Under the pieces are notes generated by a model, which had not been told where the DNA came from, made no database searches, and was given only the letters and a program-made list of their open reading frames with translations. The position numbers were made by a program, and so were the translations under genes. From assembly GCF_000332175.1 (NCBI RefSeq), contig NZ_KB235910.1:62001-126000 (forward strand): DNA of 64,000 nt, given 5' to 3'. This DNA comes from Pseudanabaena sp. PCC 6802. GTDB taxonomy: Bacteria > Cyanobacteriota > Cyanobacteriia > Pseudanabaenales > Pseudanabaenaceae. Below, in pieces: positions 24,256 through 33,912 of this stretch; position 1 is the first letter of the stretch, and each line of letters begins with the position of its first letter.

Positions 24256-27237
24256 TTATTTCTTAGCATAAACGATTGCTAAGTTATCACCTAAAAATCC
24301 GTGAAGGTAAGACCAGTAAAAAACTGTCTTTGCAGATTGAAATCCTGCTTCTTTTAGTTCATCTAAGAGTTGCCAGCCAAAGATTTGGAAACATAATATC
24401 CCTTCATCTAAATTTAGTGGATTACCATGATACTCAGGAGGCTCTATATGATTAATCGATCCATCCTGATTTACAGTCGCCCGAATTAAATGCTCTTGCC
24501 TATTGGAATCAAACGGTACTGTTAAAAATAAATAACCTCCTGGCTTGAGAACTCTGTAAACTTCTGCATAAGCTTTATTGTATGATGGAACATGTTCCAA
24601 AATATCATTAGAAATTAAAACATCAAACATTGAGTCAGAGAAAGATAGATTTGTGATATCTTCATTTCTAACGCCATCTTTCTGGCTTCCCAAAGGAATA
24701 GCTTCACCCAGAAATTCACTCCCTACCATATAAGGGTTTAGATCGATTAGATACTGATAGAAGGGAGTTATGCATTCTGTCATATAGACGTTTCCTTTTG
24801 TCAGCAAATTCCATAGTCCTTTGTAATTAATTAGTCGAAGTAATCCTCGCAGTCTGTTGTTTAGTTTTGATTCTGAACAAACACACGTTTCACGGAAGTT
24901 TGGCAATCTTACCCCTTCAAAATCTAAATAGCTGTAGTTAAAATCAACTTCGTAGTCTACATATTTGTTAAGTAAAAAATGGTATCCTTTGAACTTAAAT
25001 GGTTTACCAGATAAAGACAGTAGTTTTTCTAGCTGCCGACGCTTCTGGAAAGTGCGTTCCATTTTTTGCTCGTAGTCTTTATATTCACCTAGGCTTTCGA
25101 CCTCATAATATGGAAAATCCAAAACGAGACCGTTGCTTTTCAGTTGTGTGTCTGAAAAGAAATTTAGTATTAGGGATTCACTTAGTAATTTTGGAAATGA
25201 TTTTGGTCTGGATCGTATGTTAGTTTGTACACTACGATCTTTATTATCTCTGGCAATGGTACACTCAAGCCCAATTTCGAAGTTGTTCTCACCCACTAAC
25301 ACTATCTTATTATCTAATTGTCTAAACAGACTCTCCAAACTTTTTTGCGTGGACTCCATTGAAAAACATGCGATCGTGCTTTCTGAATTTTGCGCGAGGT
25401 GTTCCCATAAGTCTCTATTTTTGTATAGTCGAAGAATTTGTTTGGCGAAATCACTGACTGTATCTGCTACTAATGCATTTTGCTCATGAGTTAACCCCAT
25501 TCCTTCAATCCCGATTGATGTTGAGACTATCGGTAGTCCATACTCAAGGCTTTGTCCGACTTTCCCCTTCATCCCTGCTCCGTAACGTAGTGGAGCGACA
25601 AACACCCTATGATTGAGGAAATATGGATTAATATCCCTAACATAGCCTATGATACTTACTCTGCCGCTTGCTAATCTTTGTACCTCTTGAGGTGGATTGC
25701 TTCCTAGTAGTGTTACTTTCACCTCAGGTAAAGCTTCCCATACAAGCGGCATAATAGATTTACATAACCATGTAACAGCATCTACATTGGGCGGATGATT
25801 GTAACTTCCTATAAATAAAATATCAGTACGAAGATCGAAGGGTGGTTTCGCACCTGGATAGAATTTATGGATATTTGGGATAACTGCTATTGGAGAGGTA
25901 GATTGCTGAATTAGTAATTCTTGTTCATCTTGAGAAACAGTTACGACTAGATCGGCTTGTTCAGCCATCTCTAACTCTAGAACTTGCATTTGCTGCCACA
26001 ACCTTTTCGCGGTAGCTTTATGTATATCCTCAGGCATTAACTCCCAAGCTCTTCTTAACCTTACGTAGTGTAAGTCAACCGTATCGTAGATGATCTTTAT
26101 GCTGGGGTTTTGACGAAGTAGCGGTGTGTATTTTTTATTGAGTTCTGGTCGACAAATCCACGCAAAATTGAGGAGTTCAAGCCTACTCTCAATTTGTTTC
26201 TCTAAAGGAGTACAGTAACTTTCACAAATATATAAAACCTCAACCCCTAGCTCTTGCAAGTCTGAGGTATAGGGTTGTTCAGGGAAGCAATTATCAGGTG
26301 CAAAAATGATGTGAAAATTCAGTCGCTTAAAAATTTCAATTAGTTGGAATAAACGTTTTGAGCCTGATTCCTTATCATATTGAGGAACATAACTGTCAAT
26401 CACTAAAATAGTCTGTTCCCCTATAAGTCTTCTCGATGCCGGAGATAGATTGAAAGGATTGTTCTCAAAACAGTCTTCTAAAACTTTTTGCCACTTCTTT
26501 GCAAATTTTGTAGCATTAATGGTTTGATAGGATTTCACACCACATGTCATATCAGTGCCAGAAGTGGCTCCTTCGTAATGGATTACTTGAGATTTGGGTT
26601 GATAAACGACATTTAGGCCAAGGTTGTGCCGAATGAAGAAGCACAGATCGGTATCTTCATAATAAGCTGGTGCAAATAATCGATCGAAACCATTGTTAGC
26701 CTTAAAAATACTATTTCTTACTAGTAAACTTGCACCCGAACAGTAATCAACTGGTCTAAGATAGTTATATTCGGGAGCATTAGGATTTGAATTTCTACCA
26801 TAATTACATCCAGTCGCATCACTCCAGATAATTCCACCAGCTTCCTGTAATATGCCACTAGGGTAAACTAGCTTAGATCCTACCGCACCTACTCGATCGT
26901 TAGACTTCAGTACCTCCACTAAGCTTTCTAACCAGTTGGGATAAATTTCTGTATCGTTATTTAGCAAACATATATACTCTCCATTTGCTTTGCTAATTGC
27001 TTGGTTACACGAACGCAGGAAACCCATATTGTTTAGATTGCGGATCAGAATCAATCCTTCAACTTTCTCCAAGATTTTGGCTGTCTGATCGATAGAGGCA
27101 TCATCAACTACAATGATTTCAACAGGTATATCTCGGCTCAAGTTCTTTGCTAAAGATTTGAGACAGTTCCACGTGTATTCTATTTTGTTATATACAGGAA
27201 TGATAATAGAGACTAGAGGACAATCGCTGCATGGCAC
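24256..27237 (-). CDS. GT2-GT4-methyltransferase fusion protein
   Basis: The protein has 993 residues. The GT2 domain covers about 1-260: VSIIIPVYNKIEYTWNCLKS, DD at 45-46, NNDTE at 93-97, and YYEDTDLC. A GT4/GT1-like domain covers about 280-620: VVTVSQDEQELL, FIGSYNHPPN and GAGMKGKVGQSLEYGLPIVS, the nucleotide-binding EX7E region. A linker of about 170 residues follows, then a Methyltransf_11-like domain in the last 190 (FDVLISNDILEHVPSYNKAY and YRVLKPGGYLFLTVPF). Such proteins build and cap surface polysaccharides. No membrane segment is seen, so assembly is probably cytoplasmic. Three other large genes precede or follow it on the same strand. Confidence 0.88.
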   Translation of the reverse strand: MPCSDCPLVSIIIPVYNKIEYTWNCLKSLAKNLSRDIPVEIIVVDDASIDQTAKILEKVEGLILIRNLNNMGFLRSCNQAISKANGEYICLLNNDTEIYPNWLESLVEVLKSNDRVGAVGSKLVYPSGILQEAGGIIWSDATGCNYGRNSNPNAPEYNYLRPVDYCSGASLLVRNSIFKANNGFDRLFAPAYYEDTDLCFFIRHNLGLNVVYQPKSQVIHYEGATSGTDMTCGVKSYQTINATKFAKKWQKVLEDCFENNPFNLSPASRRLIGEQTILVIDSYVPQYDKESGSKRLFQLIEIFKRLNFHIIFAPDNCFPEQPYTSDLQELGVEVLYICESYCTPLEKQIESRLELLNFAWICRPELNKKYTPLLRQNPSIKIIYDTVDLHYVRLRRAWELMPEDIHKATAKRLWQQMQVLELEMAEQADLVVTVSQDEQELLIQQSTSPIAVIPNIHKFYPGAKPPFDLRTDILFIGSYNHPPNVDAVTWLCKSIMPLVWEALPEVKVTLLGSNPPQEVQRLASGRVSIIGYVRDINPYFLNHRVFVAPLRYGAGMKGKVGQSLEYGLPIVSTSIGIEGMGLTHEQNALVADTVSDFAKQILRLYKNRDLWEHLAQNSESTIACFSMESTQKSLESLFRQLDNKIVLVGENNFEIGLECTIARDNKDRSVQTNIRSRPKSFPKLLSESLILNFFSDTQLKSNGLVLDFPYYEVESLGEYKDYEQKMERTFQKRRQLEKLLSLSGKPFKFKGYHFLLNKYVDYEVDFNYSYLDFEGVRLPNFRETCVCSESKLNNRLRGLLRLINYKGLWNLLTKGNVYMTECITPFYQYLIDLNPYMVGSEFLGEAIPLGSQKDGVRNEDITNLSFSDSMFDVLISNDILEHVPSYNKAYAEVYRVLKPGGYLFLTVPFDSNRQEHLIRATVNQDGSINHIEPPEYHGNPLNLDEGILCFQIFGWQLLDELKEAGFQSAKTVFYWSYLHGFLGDNLAIVYAKK

Positions 27238-27269
27238 TGTTAGCGTGAATGAGTGTGGAAGGTAAGTAT

Positions 27270-29828
27270 TCAGTGCTTCATAAGGGAGTTTTTTTTTACT
27301 CTCTCCATCTGAGTGCGTGGGTCATGCAACTCCGGCTTAAATTGCAATGCGATCTGATAAAACACGATTGCCCCATCATCATTGCTTTGTCTAGCCAGTG
27401 CATTTGCCAGACCGACGTAAAGATCGGCATCATCGGGTTTGATATCTAATGCCTTGTGGTAGTTCTGCAACTCGTCGGGATTTTCTTGAATTGCCTTGCG
27501 GTAACAGGCCAAAGCTTCCTGTAAGTCCCGATTGGCACGTTGCTTCAGCACATGACCGAGCTTATGCTGGGTGTAGGGTAAATCTGGTTGTATCCTCAGA
27601 GCATTACGATAAGCTGCGATCGCTCCCTCCCACTCGCCTGAATGCGACAAAGCTTCGCCCAAATTGTAATGCGACCAAACGAAATCGGGATTTAGCGAGA
27701 TCGCCCGACTGTAGGCATCTGCTGCTGCTTCCCATTCCTCTAGTTTACTAAGCGCATCGCCGAGATTATTGTGAGACCAGGAATAGCGAGGATTAATGGC
27801 GATCGCATTGCCATAAGCCTCAACTGCGTCTTCATAACAAGCATTCCGAGTCAAGAGATCGCCTAGTTTATGCTGGATGTCAGAGCGATCGGGATATTGC
27901 TCGACAATCTCCTGATAACAGTCGATCGCTGCTTCCCAATCCTCCTGTGCGGCAAAAATTTCACCCATGCCATCATAGGCAGGTAGGTAATTGACATCAA
28001 CGGAGATGGCTTGACGGTAGCTAGATATTGCCTTCTCATAGTTACCTTGGGCTGAAAACACCTTACCCATACCACCATAGGAAGCAGCACTTTTGGGGTT
28101 AGCTTTGACGGCTCGATCGTATGAAGCGATCGCATTTTCCCAATCTTGTTGACTTGTAGCGATTTCGCCCAGATTGTGATGAGCTTGCCAGAGATCGGGA
28201 TCGACCTGAATGGCTCTTTGGTAAGAATTTACTGTTTTCTCCAATTTTCCCTGTTGCAGTAGCATATTCCCTAGATTGAGATACTCCCTAGCAGTCGCCC
28301 AACCTGGCTCTAGTTGGAAGGCACGATACCAGTACTCAGCCCCCTCATTCCACTTCCCTAACTGCATCCATATCTCAGCTAAATGGCGATATGCAGGGGC
28401 AAACTGCGGATCGATTTTTATTGCGGTTTGAAAAGCTGTAACTGCTTGCGGCCATTGCTGTCGAGCAGCATGCAGACTGCCCAGGCAATCGTGCAGAACA
28501 GCGGAATTAGATTGTAGCTGTAGTGCTTTTTGGTAATAACGCTCGGCATCACCAGGCTTACCAGTGGCTTGGGCCGCTGCCCCTAAAATCCGCCATGCTT
28601 GCGATCGCTGGTGTGGAGTATAGTCAGAGCGATGAACCCCATCTTGACAAAGGTCTATTGCCAGATCGTATTGCTGTTTGGATAGATAAAACTCTGCTAA
28701 ATGGAGAGATGCATCTGGTTTAAGTGTGGGAGTTGCTTTTTGAGGGGGAGGTACGACTTCTTTTCGCAGCGCTGGTGGAGAATTCTCCTGACCCTCGATC
28801 AGAGTTATGTCAGGCTGACTCATTCTCAACTCAAGTGCTTTACGGTAGCATTGATTAGAGGCATCTAACTGTCCCAGTTGACTGAGTACAGCCGCAAGAT
28901 TGAAGTAGGCAGCCATATAGCGAGAATCTATTTGAATGGCTTGCCGATAGGCGGCGATCGCTGCATCCGCCTTACCGTGTCGCCATAAAATATTGCCAAC
29001 ATCGTTTAAGTCCGCTGGTTTTGCTCGCTTGGGTTCCAACTGCAAAGCTTTGAACCTGCACTCGGCAGCTTCGGCAAACTTACCGAGTTGCGTGAAAATT
29101 TTGTCAAGATTGCGATACGCGCCGCTAAAGTTCGGTTTTAGAGCGATCGCGCGTTGATAATGAGATATAGCCTGTTCCCAATTCTGCTGTTGGGCATACA
29201 GACTTCCTAAATTAGCATGTACCTCCGCAAAACTTGGTTCGATCTCTAACGCCCTAACGTAGTACCGCAAAGCTTCTGAGATCTGCTTCTGCACAGTCAG
29301 AGCATTACCCATGAGTTTAAGGCACTGTGCAGATTGGGAATTTATCTGTAGTGCTTTCTGACAAGTAGCGATCGCGTTTTGAGCGTTACCCTGCCGCAAA
29401 TATGTCTCAGCTTGTTGAATTAAAGACTCTATTCCCACATCAAATGTCTCTGGATTTGCAAGAGTGGGAGATTCTCGCGATCGCAAATCTGCGGATGTTT
29501 TTTCTTCTTTACTAACTCCCTTGCTCGCACCATTCCTCCCATTTTCTATAGCGCGTTCTTTATGGAGCAGATTTTTATTTTTTACAGTACTTGCCTGGCG
29601 ATATAAACCTGCTGCCTCGGCAACTTTTCCCTGCTGCTGCAAAATCTTTGCCAGTTTGAGATAGGCATCGGCAAGATTATTATCCCTCTCAATGCAGGCA
29701 CGATAGCAATCGATTGCTCGCTCGATCTGTCCCTCAGCTAATAGAGTATCAGCTAACTGCATTAACTCCTGTGGTTGTCTTAGCTGCGCTATCCGTTGTT
29801 CAAAATTATTATTGAGGGACATATGCAA
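27270..29828 (-). CDS. Long TPR-repeat protein
   Basis: The protein has 852 residues consisting almost entirely of tetratricopeptide repeats of 34 residues with the usual W/L-G-Y-A-F-A-P pattern, for example DLWQAHHNLGEIATSQQDWE followed by NAIASYDRAVKANPK. A low-complexity linker (about 100-135) and another near 345-375 break the array into blocks. No catalytic domain is visible. TPR arrays serve as docking surfaces; in bacterial glycan clusters they often accompany or fuse to glycosyltransferases, as the next gene upstream does. It ends 32 bp before the GT2-GT4-methyltransferase gene and is likely co-transcribed. Confidence 0.88.
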   Translation of the reverse strand: MHMSLNNNFEQRIAQLRQPQELMQLADTLLAEGQIERAIDCYRACIERDNNLADAYLKLAKILQQQGKVAEAAGLYRQASTVKNKNLLHKERAIENGRNGASKGVSKEEKTSADLRSRESPTLANPETFDVGIESLIQQAETYLRQGNAQNAIATCQKALQINSQSAQCLKLMGNALTVQKQISEALRYYVRALEIEPSFAEVHANLGSLYAQQQNWEQAISHYQRAIALKPNFSGAYRNLDKIFTQLGKFAEAAECRFKALQLEPKRAKPADLNDVGNILWRHGKADAAIAAYRQAIQIDSRYMAAYFNLAAVLSQLGQLDASNQCYRKALELRMSQPDITLIEGQENSPPALRKEVVPPPQKATPTLKPDASLHLAEFYLSKQQYDLAIDLCQDGVHRSDYTPHQRSQAWRILGAAAQATGKPGDAERYYQKALQLQSNSAVLHDCLGSLHAARQQWPQAVTAFQTAIKIDPQFAPAYRHLAEIWMQLGKWNEGAEYWYRAFQLEPGWATAREYLNLGNMLLQQGKLEKTVNSYQRAIQVDPDLWQAHHNLGEIATSQQDWENAIASYDRAVKANPKSAASYGGMGKVFSAQGNYEKAISSYRQAISVDVNYLPAYDGMGEIFAAQEDWEAAIDCYQEIVEQYPDRSDIQHKLGDLLTRNACYEDAVEAYGNAIAINPRYSWSHNNLGDALSKLEEWEAAADAYSRAISLNPDFVWSHYNLGEALSHSGEWEGAIAAYRNALRIQPDLPYTQHKLGHVLKQRANRDLQEALACYRKAIQENPDELQNYHKALDIKPDDADLYVGLANALARQSNDDGAIVFYQIALQFKPELHDPRTQMERVKKNSLMKH

Positions 29829-29915
29829 ATTGCTATTTCTATGAATGATTACAGGACATTGCCGTGAGATTTAGGGCAGGTAGGGTTGGGAGTTGGAGGT
29901 TGGGGGTTGGTGCAG

Positions 29916-29979
29916 GGGGCTAGCATTTGCCATAAATTCTTGTGTTTGATGCCAAGATGGTCGCGCAAATGCTAAATCC
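29916..29979. repeat. 64-bp palindromic repeat, intergenic copy
   Basis: GGGGCTAGCATTTGCC at the left pairs imperfectly with GCGCAAATGCTAAATCC at the right. The central bases (AAATTCTTGTGTTTGATGCC) match, in reverse orientation, the loop of a similar palindrome inside cobN at 50091-50154. It lies in the 217-bp gap upstream of the TPR gene. Confidence 0.7.
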
Positions 29980-30045
29980 TTACAGGGCAGGCAAGAGGTC
30001 GCTACCCCTACGCACCTAAAATTATCGGTATATTTTTTGCGCACA

Positions 30046-32685
30046 TCACTCGATTAACTCCATAATTTTGTGTAACTCATTTAAATTAACCAGAATATCT
30101 TCGGTAAGCGGGCTAGGATACATAAGTTGCAGAAGGGGATAGCTGTTAAATTCTTTACCCAACAAGTAGTAATGCTGGAGTTGTAGCTGCTGGCTAATCG
30201 TCCAAAAATATTGTCTGACATAATGGGGTGAAAAAATCTCTACTATTTGCGTCCCAGCATGGCAAAAAGCAATGTTAGTGAGTCCGCTGCCGTGGGGCGC
30301 AACGATCGCTTTGGCACGAGCAAACATAGCAACCTGCTCTAAAAAACTCATGGATTCCAGTACCACGGAGACAAACCCATGCTGACTGAGAACTTGCATC
30401 ACCTCGGCTTCGTTGAAAATTTTCCGAAACTTGGCCCGCTCGCGGCTGACATAGATGCGTTCGGGATAATGCCTGTCTGCAAGGGCTAAGGCGGGTGGGA
30501 TAAACGCTTGACGCAAAAATTCCAAAGCCCAGTCGCTCAGCCACCCCAAATATCCGGCAAACGACGGCACGATTAATTGCTCGGCTTGAATGTAGGGCTG
30601 GCGATCGCTTTCGATAATTTTCGGCGCTGGTACGCCCAGAATTTCCAAGGTTTGCGACTGAAAGGCAGAACTGCAACTATTAACGACAAACCAATCGATC
30701 TCCGCCCAATCTACGCCACATCGTCGCAAAATCTCCAAACGCGGCAGAATATCTACCATCCAGTGAAAGTAGACATTACCAGATAAACCCGACAGCACTG
30801 CCACCTTGCCTGAAATAAATTCGAGTGGTGGCAAGGCCGTTTGCCAGAAGATAAGATGCTGCGATGGATCGTATCCCTGACAAATTGGCAGTTGCCCTGG
30901 ATAGTCGCGCGATAGATCCGCTAGCAAATAATTATCGGCGGTTAGCGTGGCGATCGCGTTGCACACTTGCCAATAACTTTTATGCGGCACGCTCCAGGCT
31001 TTCCCTCTGGGAATCTGCTCCACATAAGGGACTCGATTGGGGACAGCATATGGATGCAGCTTTTGCTCGGCACAGCGATAAATGCCATTGCCTAAATGCC
31101 AAGGTGCAAACCACTGGCAAACTTCGCGCAGACAGGAATGGCAATTTAGCCCGCCACACACTTTGCGCGGTGGGATGGGTGTCATATCGGCTGGTGGCGA
31201 CAACGGCGATCTCCCCTCTAACCAATGCGTGACATCAAGGTAGATTCCCTTAATATCCTGGCTCTCGGCATCGATATCCTGCTCCCAACCATCTATATTG
31301 GTACTATCCATTTGCCAAACACTTTCGTAACAAGCGATCGCCTGCTCGAACTGCTGTAACTGCTCCAATGTCCAACCCAATTTATATAGAAGCGTGGGAG
31401 AATTCGAGCGTGACAATGCCATCTGATAGGCGATCGCCCCATCATCGAGGCGTTTTTGTTTGACTAAACAATCACCCAATTTCTCATATAGTTGAAAAGT
31501 ATCTGGATAAATCTGAAGTGCCTGGCGATAATAACTTTCCGCTCCTCCAGGATCGCCACTATCAAAGTAAATGTTGCCAAAATGTCGATAAATTGCTCCA
31601 AGCTGCCGATACATCTGATGGCGGGCAACTAATTGGTCTGATTGTGGATTTTGCTGGAGAATTTCTAGAAACCTGGCGCAAGCGGCGCGGGCGCAGTCCA
31701 TCTCATCTGCACGATCGCTGAGATCGTTAGAACGACAGTAACTCAACACAAATTCACGATCCGCATCGCTGACATGTAGTCCCGCTTGCAGGTAAGAGAA
31801 TGCTAGATCTAACTTTTGCATCGCGATCGCAGAAGCCGCGCATCTGGCATAAGCTTCTTTACAATCGGGATCTAGTGCGATCGCAGACTGGAAACTCGCT
31901 ACAGCTTGGTCGTGATAGCCAGCCAATTGCCAAGCTTGACCGAGATTTTGGCGCGCGATCGCCATATCGGGCTGTAACTGAATCGCACGACTAAAAGCCG
32001 CGATCGCCGCTCCGATTTGCTTCAGTCCTAACAGCGCCCGCCCCAGATTATTATGCAGTGTTGCCCACCCCGCACTAAGCGCTAGGGCATCATGAAATAC
32101 CCGCACCGCTTCTTGAAATTTCGCCTGCTGGATCAGCAAGCAACCCAAATTAGAGCGGGCATTGAGGTGCTCCGGCTGCAGATCGATAACCCGTTCGTAG
32201 GCGACGATCGCTGCATCTAGCCTACCTTGTTGCTCCAGAACTACGCCCAGGTTGTAAATCGCCTTGGTATAGTTCGGCGCGATCGCGATCGCGCGCTGAT
32301 AACTATTTACTGCCTTGCCCAATTCCTGCTGTTTGTAAAGGGCATTACCTAAGTTGTGATGTAGCGCTGCCCAATCGGGACGTACCTTTAATGCTAGCTG
32401 GTAGTGCGCGATTGCCTCCGGCAGGCACTCGATCTGGCTGTACAAATCGGCTAAATAAGCATGTGCTTCGGCTAAGTCAGGCTGAATAGCGATCGCTCTA
32501 CCATAGGCATCGATCGCATCTTCTACTTTGCCCTGCGCGGACAGAGCCTCACCCATGTACTGATAGGCGATCGCCCAGTTCGGGCGCTCTGCCAAGATTT
32601 GCTGACATAGCATCAAGGCTTGAGTATAATTGCCGCTAACTAAGGACTCCTTGACTAAGTCGATCTGCGTCCCTTTAGCTTTCAT
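30046..32685 (-). CDS. TPR-GT61 (DUF563) glycosyltransferase fusion
   Basis: The protein has 879 residues. Residues about 1-290 and 350-460 are TPR repeats (for example AIAYQYMGEALSAQGKVEDA). A short cysteine-rich stretch, CGGLNCHSCLREVCQW near 510, joins them to a C-terminal GT61/DUF563 domain (about 600-860). Its hallmarks are FHWMVDILPRLEILRRCGVD, RIYVSRERAKFRKIFNE and AIVAPHGSGLTNIAFCHAGT. GT61 enzymes include O-linked sugar transferases. It begins the four-gene minus-strand series that ends with the double methyltransferase. The sugar and acceptor are unknown. Confidence 0.88.
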   Translation of the reverse strand: MKAKGTQIDLVKESLVSGNYTQALMLCQQILAERPNWAIAYQYMGEALSAQGKVEDAIDAYGRAIAIQPDLAEAHAYLADLYSQIECLPEAIAHYQLALKVRPDWAALHHNLGNALYKQQELGKAVNSYQRAIAIAPNYTKAIYNLGVVLEQQGRLDAAIVAYERVIDLQPEHLNARSNLGCLLIQQAKFQEAVRVFHDALALSAGWATLHNNLGRALLGLKQIGAAIAAFSRAIQLQPDMAIARQNLGQAWQLAGYHDQAVASFQSAIALDPDCKEAYARCAASAIAMQKLDLAFSYLQAGLHVSDADREFVLSYCRSNDLSDRADEMDCARAACARFLEILQQNPQSDQLVARHQMYRQLGAIYRHFGNIYFDSGDPGGAESYYRQALQIYPDTFQLYEKLGDCLVKQKRLDDGAIAYQMALSRSNSPTLLYKLGWTLEQLQQFEQAIACYESVWQMDSTNIDGWEQDIDAESQDIKGIYLDVTHWLEGRSPLSPPADMTPIPPRKVCGGLNCHSCLREVCQWFAPWHLGNGIYRCAEQKLHPYAVPNRVPYVEQIPRGKAWSVPHKSYWQVCNAIATLTADNYLLADLSRDYPGQLPICQGYDPSQHLIFWQTALPPLEFISGKVAVLSGLSGNVYFHWMVDILPRLEILRRCGVDWAEIDWFVVNSCSSAFQSQTLEILGVPAPKIIESDRQPYIQAEQLIVPSFAGYLGWLSDWALEFLRQAFIPPALALADRHYPERIYVSRERAKFRKIFNEAEVMQVLSQHGFVSVVLESMSFLEQVAMFARAKAIVAPHGSGLTNIAFCHAGTQIVEIFSPHYVRQYFWTISQQLQLQHYYLLGKEFNSYPLLQLMYPSPLTEDILVNLNELHKIMELIE

Positions 32686-32741
32686 ATCCGAGCAGTTCTG
32701 TTAACTTTTACCTACTCTACTGAACTACATGGCTGGCGAGC

Positions 32742-33674
32742 CTAAAACATTTCCAGCGCTCCCAACAATGCTTGCGTATCTAAACCAGTTGGCAACTGAG
32801 CAAAGGCAGTTTCGTTACCAGGTAAGCTATCGGCATTGGAGTACAGCAATCCAGTCGTAGGATCGTAGATTAGTTTTGCCGCACTAGTTCCGGCAACATC
32901 AGGAGTGCCAGCTTGCAAGTCATCAGCGGTCAGCGCTCGTGCTATATCGGTACCAAAAAAGATTTGCTTGTCGAGTCTAATTTTGTCTCCCTCAGTAATA
33001 TTGAAATCTGTCAATGTATCCAGACCTAGCTGCGCGAGACTCGTAGCAGTAGCCCCACCAAAGCTAAAGGCATCTGCACCAGACCCGCCAGTTAGAACAT
33101 CATTACCGCTATCTCCTGAGAGCGTGTCATTGCCCTCTCCACCCAAAACAGTATCGCTGCCCTCTCCACCGCTGACCACATCATTGTTCCTGTCACCTGA
33201 GACTAGATCGTTGCCAGCACCACCTTCTACCGTGTCATCACCCTGACCGCCGTAGACGCTATCATTTCCGCTTCCGCCACTGACCGAATCATTACCCCTA
33301 TTGCCAAAGACCAGATCGTCACCAGCACCACCATCCAATGTATCGCTGTCTTGTCCGCCATAAAGCGTATCGCTGCCATCCCCGCCGTCAATTGAATCAT
33401 TCCCCGCGTTGCCTTGCAAAGAGTCATTGCCCTGTTCGCCCGTAATGGTGTCATTTCCAGTAGATCCCCATACAGAATCATCCCCATCCCCAGCACTAAC
33501 AGTATCGTCTCCTTCATCTGCATCCAGGAAATCGTTACCAGCTAAAAGGTTAATACTGTCGTTCCCACTGCTGCCATTTAGGCGATCGTTCCCATCAGTA
33601 CCTTGGATGTCCAGTCCATTTTGGCTGTTGGTTACTGATGAACCTGGCTGAGTTGTATCGGTTATTAATGACAT
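32742..33674 (-). CDS. RTX (hemolysin-type) calcium-binding repeat protein
   Basis: The protein has 310 residues. A short N-terminal region is followed by about 18 RTX nonapeptides of the form GGxGxDxUx (for example GGAGNDLVSG, GGEGNDTLSG) between residues 30 and 205. After them comes the C-terminal region ADAFSFGGATATSLAQLGLD TLTDF...GDKIRLDKQIFF, typical of type I secreted proteins, where the calcium-loaded beta-roll forms outside the cell. No signal peptide is present, as expected for type I secretion. It lies 57 bp upstream of the TPR-GT61 gene on the same strand and could be the exported protein or scaffold acted on by the cluster. No transporter genes are in view. Confidence 0.88.
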   Translation of the reverse strand: MSLITDTTQPGSSVTNSQNGLDIQGTDGNDRLNGSSGNDSINLLAGNDFLDADEGDDTVSAGDGDDSVWGSTGNDTITGEQGNDSLQGNAGNDSIDGGDGSDTLYGGQDSDTLDGGAGDDLVFGNRGNDSVSGGSGNDSVYGGQGDDTVEGGAGNDLVSGDRNNDVVSGGEGSDTVLGGEGNDTLSGDSGNDVLTGGSGADAFSFGGATATSLAQLGLDTLTDFNITEGDKIRLDKQIFFGTDIARALTADDLQAGTPDVAGTSAAKLIYDPTTGLLYSNADSLPGNETAFAQLPTGLDTQALLGALEMF

Positions 33675-33912
33675 TTAGCCCCTCACTCCTAATATCAATA
33701 ACGGGACAAGTTTAAGTATTTTAGGTTACTGCAACCCATTTTTCAACCAAAAGAGCAGGTTGATTGCTTTTCTAGTTAAGAATTCATGTGTTTATAGACT
33801 CATTTTTCGTGAAATTTGGTTCAAAGGTTCAAAGATCTCCACTCTTGTCAAGCTTACCCAAATCCTGTATGGTTAATCTACAGTAAGTAGATAGGATTAT
33901 CGGAGTTTAATT

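Larger units (their letters stand above)
20546..27615. other. HIP1-free, AT-rich segment of about 7.07 kb
   Basis: By eye no GCGATCGC occurs between the sites at 20538-20545 and 27616-27623, whereas the octamer recurs at much shorter intervals in most of the window. The segment covers a Uma2 gene, the DUF4214 gene, the double methyltransferase and the GT2-GT4-methyltransferase gene. This suggests DNA of different origin. Confidence 0.6.

Noticed and set aside
30275-30676. A 133-codon minus-strand frame inside the GT61 gene
   Set aside because: It lies in another frame of a well-supported gene and shows no family signature; its composition reflects the host codons.
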